A stretch of 64,000 nucleotides of DNA from Mactromeris polynyma (lineage: Eukaryota > Mollusca > Bivalvia > Venerida > Mactridae), in NCBI GenBank assembly GCA_032209605.1, contig JASFXZ010000013.1, positions 12,111,901-12,175,900 of the forward strand, read 5' to 3'. The notes below the pieces were generated by a model that was given only the letters and a program-made list of their open reading frames with translations, made no database searches and had not been told where the DNA came from. The translations under genes and the position numbers were made by a program. Positions 55,130 through 64,000 of the stretch are shown here, piece after piece (the first letter of the stretch is position 1; each line of letters begins with the position of its first letter).

Positions 55130-57275
55130 TTTTTATGTTATGCTTTTTTAAAGAATTAAACATTATTTTGACCAATAACTACTCGAGCGTCTCATTTACT
55201 ACCCTGTGCGGTGCCTCTGTAGCCGCTTTACAACCATATCGATTTTTCAACAACCGCTGGCAAAATAGTGCGAACTCTTACCAATTTATTAAACTACACA
55301 GCATTGAAAAGTTGAAAAGTCGATAAAACAACAATTTGATAAGAAATATTGAGACAATTTAATTATTGTTTCACATTAAATTATAAATTAAAAAAATATT
55401 TTTTCGAAATTATGCAACAAATTATGGCGTAGCAATATTCATTGCACATCGGTAAATGATCAAAGCGCGACGCCATGTTGGAAATGAAATTGACAACACG
55501 TAAAGATGGATACAATAACTTGATAAGAAAGAACTTTGAAAGGAGAACGCGTTTAAACAGTCTGTAGTAACTGACGAGTTTTACACATGAATAACCGTCA
55601 CTGTCATTGTCAGAGATGACACGAACTGTCTTGAATGGTCTGGCGTTTCTTCGCGTGGCTACGTACGCTTCATCAGATACATAATACCTCAGGTTTTGTA
55701 CATTCGAATTGTTGACCATTTGGGAATGTCCCATTGATCTAGATTCCGTGTGGTTGAAATTGACGTTTCCGTGAAATTAGCTGTGCCATGTTAACTAGAG
55801 CTGTATTGTTAAATGTTGCAGACGAAAAATAAAGTAGCTTTAGTTTTCGACGTTACAGGCACTTAAATCAAAATACCCGCATGGCAAGATATCGCTATGT
55901 AAAAAAAATATATATAAAGAACATTCATTTGTTCGAAATTATGTGAAATACAAGCGGAAAACAACCGCATCTTTCTTCGAAATGTCAACAAATATACCGG
56001 ATGATGACGTCATGGTTTTCTAGTACATGTACAAAAGAGAGGACATTTTGTGTTTACTCTCATTTCAATACAAAGGGAGGCAGTTCAATTTAGTTTCTAC
56101 ACAGTGGTTTCCCTTTTGGGTTACAAGTGGGGTAAAAAGTAGTCCCGAAAGTCGGAACAGTGAAAAATATCAAAATGTTATTTTCACTGTTTGAAACAGT
56201 GAAAATACCAATATTTATTCCACTGATAAATATCTATAAACCACTGGAAAGCATAAAATAAAAAAAGTTTATTCTTCAGTGTATCCGCCATTTTGTCGAA
56301 CCAACGACTTTTGTGAAGGCAGTGGTTATTGCTGTACTGCAAGGGAAGATAACCTCTGTGTGGAGTTTGCATAACGGCGTGAATCTCGCCATCGCCGGCA
56401 ACTGTTGGAGTATGTATGGTGGCATACTTCTGCCGTAAGATAACCTGTCGTGTCAGCTACATTAATATCTAGGTAAGTATATGATTATCTAGTTAGTGTT
56501 CGAGATTTTTACCGTAAATGTCTTAATTCAAATAACAGCCCCCATATGGTCCAGAACTGCTACCAGAAAACTGTTTTCTTCATTGAAATAAAGTAACTAC
56601 CTAATTAGATAAGATTTGCGTTGTCAAGTCAGTAAGTGGTTAATACGAACAGCTTCGTGTCGCTGTTTTTTTGGCATTCGGAACACTAAGGACATATTCA
56701 TTTTTACTTATCTAGCAAACCGAATTTTATCTAGTTAACCACTTATTAATTATCAAGTGGAAACGCCAACCATAACGAGATATCCTATTAATTATGGTAA
56801 CAAATTTCCGCCGTAAGAAACTAGTTACGGTTTGCAAACACGTTCGTGTTAGTTACATAATTACTATTCTGTTCTGTTCTGTTCGGTTATTTAGTTAAAC
56901 GGTCGCGTCTCAACTAATTAAGAATTAAGTATAATTAGTGCTGTGTATGCGGCTTTAACAAGATGTGCTATTGAACATAAAACCTAACAGTATATTGCTC
57001 CAGTCACATCTGTTACATCTTACTGACAATTGTTATCGCAGGTCAATATATGTTTGAAAGGAAACACCGATGTAAATTATCGACTGGTATACAGCTAAGA
57101 CAAACGAACGAGAACTAATCCATAACAAGCTGTTGCATACACTAAATCAACATCTATTCCACAACGCAATTACCGGTTACAGCTCGTCCAGGGTACATTT
57201 GTTGTTTTCTCTAAAATGCAACTGACATTATTTCATTTCGAGTGAGGATTAAAGTAGTGAAAATATCATTTCGAA
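55130..57275. other. Intergenic region upstream of the secreted-protein gene
   Basis: This is mostly featureless AT-rich DNA. A 50-codon open segment with start and donor on the minus strand (55585-55734) is discussed as a finding. At 56400-56950 there are words shared with 62640-63090 (GGTGGCATA, CCAGAACTGC, CTAGTTAACCACTTATTA), so a diverged dispersed repeat is likely. No TATA box is obvious close to the ATG at 57276. Confidence 0.45.
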
Positions 57276-57779
57276 ATGATGTCGAGGAAGCTTGTTTTAC
57301 TATTTTGTTTTTTCTTCCTCCTTTTGGAGAGTGTGTTCTGTGATCACACCAATGCCATAGAAACACGGACAACAAATGGGTTCAGTAGTACATTTATGTC
57401 TACTTCGTTCAGCTCCGATCACCCAGCTGATGAACAAGTTGACGATACCAATGTGCAGACGGATGAGACAAATGAAGAAACACTAAAAAAAGTTTTGTCA
57501 AACATAACAAATAATTCTACCGAGCGAGGTGAAAAGAAAACACCAACCGTTTCTGAAATCAAAGACACTCCAACGACTTCCAGTGAAGCCAAAACAGGAG
57601 ATGAAACAAAGGATTCAACGTCTTCTATTCCGACCGACAGAACAACAACAAGAAGTTCATATTCAACAAGTTCATCAACATCCGGTACATACATTGCCAC
57701 GAGTTATTGGCCGTCATCAACTCAAAGGTTTGCACCACCACAATCGGAGGAACGATGTTTCACGGACGCTGTTCTACAG
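57276..57779 (+). CDS. Secreted Cys-module protein, exon 1: signal peptide and Ser/Thr-rich stalk
   Basis: ATG at 57276 opens 168 codons up to the donor CAG|GTAATC, phase 0. Residues 1-22 (MMSRKLVLLFCFFFLLLESV, then FC) form a strong signal peptide, with cleavage likely before Asp23. Residues 23-150 are low complexity: acidic and rich in Thr, Ser, Asn and Glu, with clustered N-glycosylation sequons (NIT, NNS, NST near residue 77) and Thr/Ser runs suited to O-glycosylation. The exon ends SEERCFTDAVLQ with the first Cys after the signal peptide (C161). I do not recognise the family. An in-frame stop lies soon after the donor, so splicing is required for the modules that follow. Confidence 0.8.
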
Positions 57780-58309
57780 GTAATCGTCATCTTTATCTGG
57801 TGATTTACCACTAGTTAATATATTATAATCTTACTAATCTACTTAGGAGAACGTTTCATTGATTAAGTAGACATACTTATATTGCTGATTTTTACGACAT
57901 TCTCTCGGGTTTCTTTAATGACGTGTACTAATACATGTTTATTATACCTCACGTGATTTATCCATGCAAAATTTCCATATACACGCTATAAGCTAATCCA
58001 TAATATAACCCTGTGACATAATGTGTTTACCCTATGACGCTGTGATATAACTTTTTACCCTGTCACATAACGTCTTTACCCTTGCGCGGGTCTAAACATT
58101 GACTACTGGAAATTCTCATAGCCCGAGTCGATAGGCGCTTATCAAAATAGGCAACAACCAAGCGCTTGTAATGTTTGCAAACGACTTTATCTGTCAGCTT
58201 AGACAGATTCAGTTCTTTCCCAAAAATTGCAAGCACTTAATTGTTTCTGTTTCACATTGACTTTATTGTTTTATATTCGAATATCAAAATATTTCTTTGG
58301 TATAATAAC

Positions 58310-58467
58310 ATAAATATCAGATACCATGCAGGGTGATATAGCATATAATGTTTACCCTCGAAATGTTAATGTCAACCTCGGCCTTACGCCTCGGGTTACA
58401 TAAATTTTCTCGGGCTAACATTAAGAAAGGTTATATGCTATCACCCTCCATGGGATCTGATATTTAT
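58310..58467. mobile_element. Fold-back element with ~40 bp arms in intron 1
   Basis: The left arm TAAATATCAGATACCATGCA + GGGTGATATAGCATATAA matches the complement of the right arm (TTATATGCTATCACCCTC + CATGGGATCTGATATTTA). The centre contains CTCGG...CCTCGGGTTAC. Confidence 0.8.
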
Positions 58468-58662
58468 ATAATAGTGACTATAACTTTATACTTAATATAG
58501 TTTCGTTATCTAGAACATGTAGGACACGAAGAAAGTTCAGGATATTGGTTACAAAATACGTATTAATATTTAAGTACAAGTACCAAGATAATGTTTGTAT
58601 TGAAGATTGTAGTAGTCGTAGTAATAACACACATTAATTAATAAGATAAACTATTAATTTGT

Positions 58663-59063
58663 ATTACTGTGTTTATAAGGTCGCCCGTCGCCGCGCACAT
58701 TTTTTATAACGCACTTTATAGTATTTTGGTCGACCCGGTATGTCCCCCGCACACCATACATAGACTTTTTGAAGGGGGAAATTTACCTGCCAGTAGAGCA
58801 GTATAGGTTAAACAGACAATTTTTGAAGCCAAATACGGTCACTGCACACTGCCAATGAGACCCATCGTACAGTTACCATTTTCCTGGCATCTAACCAGTA
58901 CTTTCCTGGAATCTACCCAGTACTTTCCTGGTTACATGCTAGTAGTTTGTTAGGTGGGGAACACTGAAAAGCATTTCTGTTTTATCCGGCGAGACGAGGG
59001 ATCTAACCCACGACCTTCGGATTCGTAGTCAGCAGCGTTTACCACTTAGCCACAGGGCCACCT
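58663..59063 (-). mobile_element. ~400 bp tRNA-headed SINE, family C copy 2
   Basis: It matches 19621-20006 throughout, in the same orientation, with an additional internal duplication of ACTTTCCTGGAATCTACCCAGT-type sequence. The Arg-like tRNA head is at about 58987-59063 on the minus strand. Confidence 0.8.
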
Positions 59064-59426
59064 CATAAAATATTAAGATAACGGTCACTGCATTATATAC
59101 ATATGGGTTACTGACGCCTGAGTAACAAAATAAACTTCAACAGAAATCATTGAAAAACACGATATGTGTTAGTACACAAAGACACTTTCGGTTGAAATGT
59201 ATTATGTTACTCCGGCGTCAATGATATTGGATTTGTTGTGACACCGGTGCCAGTGATGTGGGCTTGTACTTGTTACAATACTGAATGCGGTCAACAGACG
59301 CGATGACATTGGTTGGATGACACGATGAAGGGTGTGACTCGTCAAGTACAAATGTCAAACATTAACAAGATCCTTAACGAAAATACATCTGTTGTAACGG
59401 TAATAACTGTCAACTATTTTTTTCAG

Positions 59427-59552
59427 AATTTTTGCCCTGTTCCAAACGATATGACGGATGTGTCATTCTGGGATTTATATTCCGTCCTGTTTTCTGACAC
59501 AGTTTTAGATGCCTTGATGATTGGTTGTTCCAGGGGATCATGGTGTTTGCAG
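59427..59552 (+). CDS. Secreted Cys-module protein, exon 2 (residues 169-210)
   Basis: The acceptor is TATTTTTTTCAG and the donor CAG|GTAAAT. The exon is 42 codons, phase 0 at both ends. It starts NFCPVPNDMTDVSFWDLYSV and ends CSRGSWCLQ, with Cys at 171, 202 and 208. The WD...C-x5-C layout resembles that of exon 3 (WD...C-x6-C), so both may encode versions of one helical, disulfide-linked module. Function unknown. Confidence 0.78.
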
Positions 59553-59609
59553 GTAAATTGTCAGAACACTACGCACTGTTTTTCATAATACAGATCATGT
59601 ATACACGCA

Positions 59610-62068
59610 AGTTGATGGACTACTTTCAATATTGGTGTTTTACATGATATATATATACAGACTAGATGATGGTCGGACTACTTTCAGTATGGCTGTTTTA
59701 CATTACATACATAACTACATGACGGACTACTTTCAATATAGCTATTTTACATGACATACAGAACTACATGACGGACTACTTTCAATATGGCTGTTTTATA
59801 TGATATACAGAACTCCATGACGGACTACTTTCAATACGGCTGTTTCATATGACATACAGAACTCCATGACGAACTACTTTCAATATGGCTGTTTTATATG
59901 ACATACAGAACTCCATGACGAACTACTTTCAATATGGCTGTTTTATTTGATATACAGAACTCCATGACGAACTACTTTCAATATGGCTGTTTATATGACA
60001 TACAGAACTCCATGACGAACTACTTTAAATATGGCTGTTTTATATGATATACAGAACTCCATGACGAACTACTTTCAATATGGCTGTTTTATATGATATA
60101 CAGAACTAGATGACGGACTACTTTCAATATGGCTGTTTTATATGATAAACAGAACTACATGACGGACTACTTTCAATATTGCTGTTTTATATGATATACA
60201 GAACTAGATGACGGACTACTTTCAATATGGCTGTTTTATATGACATACAGAACTCCATGACGAACTACTCCATGACGAACTACTTTCAATATGGCTTTTT
60301 TATTTGATATACAGAACTAAATGACGAACTACTTTCAATATGGCTGTTTTATATGACATACAGAACTCCATGACGAACTACTTTCAATATGGCTGTTTTA
60401 TATGACATACAGAACTCCATGACGAACTGCTTTCAATATGGCTGTTTTATATGACATACAGAACTCTAGACGAACTACTTTCAATATTGCTGTTTTATAT
60501 GATATACAGAACTAGATGACGGACTACTTTCAATATTGCTGTTTTATATGATATACAGAACTAGATGACGGACTACTTTCAATATTGCTGTTTTATATGA
60601 TATACAGAACTAGATGACGGACTACTTTCAATATGGCTGTTTTATATGACATACAGAACTCCATGACGAACTACTCCATGACGAACTACTTTCAATATGG
60701 CTATTTTATTTGATATACAGAACTCCATGACGAACTACTTTCAATATGGCTGTTTTATATGACATACAGAACTCCATGACGAACTACTTTCAATATGGCT
60801 GTTTTATATGACATACAGAACTCCATGACGAACTGCTTTCAATATGGCTGTTTTATATGACATACAGAACTCCATGACGAACTACTTTCAATATGGCTGT
60901 TTTATATGATATACAGAACTCCATGACGAACTACTTTCAATATGGCTGTTTTATATGATATACAGAACTAGATGACGGACTACTTTCAATATGGCTGTTT
61001 TATATGATATACAGAACTACATGACGGACTACTTTCAATATTGCTGTTTTATATGATATACAGAACTAGATGATGGACTACTTTCAATATGGCTGTTTTA
61101 TATGACATACAGAACTCCATGACGAACTACTCCATGACGAACTACTTTCAATATGGCTATTTTATTTGATATACAGAACTCCATGACGAACTAATTTCAA
61201 TATGGCTGTTTTATATGACATACAGAACTCCATGACGAACTACTTTCAATATGGCTGTTTTATATGACATACAGAACTCCATGACGAACTACTTTCAATA
61301 TGGCTGTTTTATATGACATACAGAACTCCATGACGAACTACTTTCAATATGGCTGTTTTATATGATATACAGAACTCCATGACAAACTACTTTCAATATG
61401 GCTGTTTTATATGATATACAGAACTCCATGACGAACTACTTTCAATATGGCTGTTTTATATAACATAGAGAACTAAATGACGAACTACTTTCAATATGGC
61501 TGTTTTATATGACATACAGAACTCCATGACGAACTACTTTCAATATGGCTGTTTAAATGACATACAGAACTCCATGACGAACTACTTTCAATATGGCTGT
61601 TTTACATGACATACAGAACTCCATGACGAACTACTTTCAATATGGCTGTTTTACATGACATACAGAACTAAATGACGAACTACTTTCAATATGGCTGTTT
61701 TATATAACATACAGAACTAAATGACGAACTACTTTCAATATGGCTGTTTTATATAACATACAGAACTAAATGACGAACTACTTTCAATATGGCTGTTTTA
61801 TATAACATACAGAACTAAATGACGAACTACTTTCAATATGGCTGTTTTATATAACATACAGAACTAAATGACGAACTACTTTCAATATGGCTGTTTTATA
61901 TAACATACAGAACTAAATGACGAACTACTTTCAATATGGCTGTTTTATATAACATACAGAACTAAATGACGAACTACTTTCAATATGGCTGTTTTATATA
62001 ACATACAGAACTAAATGACGAACTACTTTCAATATGGCTGTATTACATGACATACAGAACTACAAGCA
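59610..62068. repeat. 49-bp minisatellite, ~50 units, in intron 2 of the secreted-protein gene
   Basis: The unit is TACTTTCAATATGGCTGTTT + TATATGACATACAGAACTCC + ATGACGAAC. Variants (AGATGACGG, AAATGACG, TATAACAT, a CCATGACGAACTACTCCATGACG insertion) occur in blocks. An 8-unit run of the TATAACAT/AAATGACG subtype closes the array (about 61660-62040). One larger block containing the insertion recurs near 60255, 60665 and 61110. Confidence 0.97.
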
Positions 62069-62452
62069 TAAACTCATTCTCCAAAACAAACAACACAGTT
62101 AGAGGACCATATATAAATCATAGTCGAATATTCTATAGGAACTTCGTGAGATATTATCAAATAGTAAAGAAATATTAAATAAATAGTGCCATTAACAACG
62201 GAATCAAATAGACAATTCCGTGTATCAACAAATCCTAGGACTGTTACAAAGCACAAAATGACGAAGCTAATATAAATGCGGACATGCTAATTGTAATTCG
62301 AGGCATCAATACAAAACAAAACTAGCCATATTCAGGCAATGTAACACTTTTGATTATTTCAACGCTGACCGTCTACATATGTAAGTAATTACTTAACACA
62401 TGTTGGTTTGTAGATCTATTTAACTGTTCAAGTGATGTTTCATTATTTACAG

Positions 62453-62599
62453 GACAGATTCGATTACTGGGATGCGTTGATGGCAGAACGAGTTGATATG
62501 GTGATGGAATCAGAAATATCAGCCAGCATGTGTCAGCCTGACCTAAGTTCTTGTATAACCAAAACTGTACAGAACTTTCACAACTGTTCCATGTATCCG
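62453..62599 (+). CDS. Secreted Cys-module protein, exon 3 (residues 211-259)
   Basis: The acceptor is ATTTACAG and the donor CCG|GTAAGC. The exon is 49 codons, phase 0. It starts DRFDYWDALMAERVDMVMES and has Cys at 237, 244 and 255, with an NCS glycosylation sequon near the end. It is amphipathic, helix-like sequence. Position and phase link it to the exons before and after. No family is recognised. Confidence 0.78.
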
Positions 62600-62639
62600 G
62601 TAAGCCTATTGTGGACATGGTTGTTGATCTATGGTGGCA

Positions 62640-63090
62640 TATTACTGCCAACAGTTAGCATGATAGCGTTCGCGAATTGTTTCGTGTTAACCACTTAATT
62701 ATTACGATAATTATATAGCTATCTAGTTAATATTCGTGATACATTTTCGAAAAGATAAATATCACACAACTAGAAACCGGCTTGAACGTGCCCAGAACTG
62801 CCACCTCTTACCTTTTTATGATGTATTACACTAGATTTAAGTGGTAACACGAATCTTATCTAGTTGACCACTTATTATGTTACTTAATAACTAAAATTCG
62901 CGAATTTCACTTAAGATTTGTATAACCACTTATTTATAAATGCATTTTTGGGTTCTAGATGTAAGTGGTAACACGAATCTTATCTAGTTGTCCACTTATT
63001 ATGTTACTTGATACTCAAATTCGCGAACCATAACTAGATAAATAGTAACACGAATCTTAAGTGAAATTCGCGAATTTGAGTTATTAAGCA
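62640..63090. repeat. Direct and inverted repeats with TTCGCGAA palindromes
   Basis: The block AAGTGGTAACACGAATCTTA + TCTAGTTGNCCACTTATTAT + GTTACTT occurs at about 62839 and about 62962 (shift about 124 bp). TTCGCGAA occurs repeatedly (for example 62897, 63013, 63067). AACACGAATCTTAAGTG and related words give local inverted repeats. Confidence 0.7.
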
Positions 63091-63362
63091 TCGACGTGAG
63101 TAGCTCGGTCCCATCATCGTGGTGTCATAGCTTAGTCTCACCACTGGAATGTCATAGCTGGTTCCAAGCAGTGATATGTCGTTGCTCTGTCCCGGGATCG
63201 AGGTGCAAAGCTCTATATGTGCTCACTGCACTCACACATGTATTTTGTGCTTGGTTTGCCTACGTGTTTCATGATTGCCTATAACATGTATGTTTCAATA
63301 ATATATTTAAGATACATCTCTATATTTAGCAGAGCTTTTTAAATGTCTTGTATTTTTTTCAG

Positions 63363-63494
63363 CAAATGGAATTTACAACAGAATCCTTATCTTTGATTTG
63401 CAAACTGAAAGACAATCAAGATCTCCCTGACACTTGTTTCAAACACGTGATCACAGCCTTACACGTGTCTTTAGCTGATATAATGAGATCCGAG
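63363..63494 (+). CDS. Secreted Cys-module protein, exon 4 (residues 260-303), gene continues past window
   Basis: The acceptor is TATTTTTTTCAG and the donor GAG|GTCAGT. The exon is 44 codons, phase 0. It starts QMEFTTESLSLICKLKDNQD, then LPDTCFKHVITALHVS, with Cys at 272 and 284. The CFKHVITAL stretch recalls CFTDAVLQ at the end of exon 1, suggesting that the module pattern recurs. No stop codon belongs to the model yet, so the protein is incomplete here. The donor is less canonical (GTCAGT) and is followed at once by repeat K. Confidence 0.72.
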
Positions 63495-63501
63495 GTCAGT
63501 A

Positions 63502-63738
63502 CTAACATGGTTTTGCTATTTGCATATCGGTGTTGTGTAAACCAATCAAATCTCACGTTAACCACCAAGGCAATTTCTCTTCAACCGAACAATGTTTGTA
63601 ACCTTGACGCATATTGGTTAACCTTTCGATAAAGTTTACGTTACCTTACCGAAATCCACTGAATTTCGGTGAATTTACTGAACTCCATTTTGGATCTGGA
63701 GTGACCAGCAGTCGTAACAACTCGGCATTTTATGTTGC
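63502..63738 (+). repeat. Interspersed repeat K, copy 2
   Basis: This is the inverse of 26383-26616, with shared blocks ATGGTTTTGCTATTTGCATA, GTGTTGTGTAAACCAATCAA, CTTCAACCGAACAATG and CCATTTTGGATCTGGAGTGA. It begins 7 nt into the intron after exon 4. The open frame across it is not a gene. Confidence 0.75.
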
Positions 63739-64000
63739 ACAACACATCTTAACCTTCACATTGCACCAACCATCTTTTTTCAAGGCATTTCTTGTTTTAT
63801 CATGTATGGAACTCGATATTTGCATGATGCGTTCGTGCAGAATTAGTTATTCGCTCCGTTTGCTAAAGTCTTTGCTCTGAAATTAGTGTTTGTGCCCGAG
63901 ACTGACCATACACTCATGTGACTATGTTGCTCTTGCTAGAAATCATGAAAAGCTAGCCAGCTTTCGAATGTAACTTTTAATTCTGGATATATTGTGCACT

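Noticed and set aside
59610..62068. CRISPR-like array
   Set aside because: Contiguous 49-bp units without unique spacers, in a eukaryotic intron; a minisatellite.
63614..63880. Small protein MVNLSIKFTLPYRN, similar to one at 26310-26498
   Set aside because: Both lie in interspersed repeat K; the similarity is at the DNA level and the frames end differently.

Overview
This window is AT-rich eukaryotic nuclear DNA, most probably from a bivalve mollusc. The evidence is split genes with GT-AG introns, tRNA-headed SINEs, dense MITE-like inverted-repeat elements, many minisatellites, and repeat families (for example the one starting TATGCCCCCCTTCG) that I remember as common in bivalve genomes. The clade is an inference from memory.

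The main gene fills 1560-46929 on the + strand. It is an LRRFIP (leucine-rich-repeat flightless-interacting protein) homologue. Twelve coding exons can be joined with canonical splice sites and continuous reading frame into a 395-aa coiled-coil protein of the LRRFIP1/LRRFIP2 type. Exon 7 has two fates. If the internal donor after 28652 is used, the transcript continues into the distal coiled-coil exons at 42-47 kb. If it is not used, the exon reads on for 1,176 further codons of acidic, disordered sequence and stops at 32182. The resulting 1,419-aa protein ends in a lysine-rich tract and the residues CLLS, a CaaX prenylation box. An alternative acidic end of this kind is known in vertebrate LRRFIP1. 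The splice phase and the CaaX-like end are the most interesting features here.

The introns and flanks of this gene are crowded with tandem arrays of 22, 26, 29, 30, 35, 41, 44, 53, 61 and 104 bp units. There are also three families of tRNA-related SINEs, a LINE 3' remnant, a family of CAGGG-ended hAT-like MITEs with 5-6 bp target duplications, a MITE that carries CRE palindromes, and several fold-back elements.

From 46.9 to 54 kb no coding sequence is recognisable. The stretch holds the putative 3' UTR, repeats, and a 1.55 kb tandem duplication that contains a mariner-type MITE. At about 54.1-54.87 kb on the minus strand lies a carboxylesterase/cholinesterase-family pseudogene with several frameshifts.

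From 57276 to the window end is the 5' part of a second + strand gene. It encodes a secreted protein with a signal peptide, a Ser/Thr-rich acidic stalk, and then Cys-containing modules, each on its own phase-0 exon. I do not recognise the family. Its second intron carries a roughly 2.45 kb, 49-bp minisatellite. The gene runs off the right edge.
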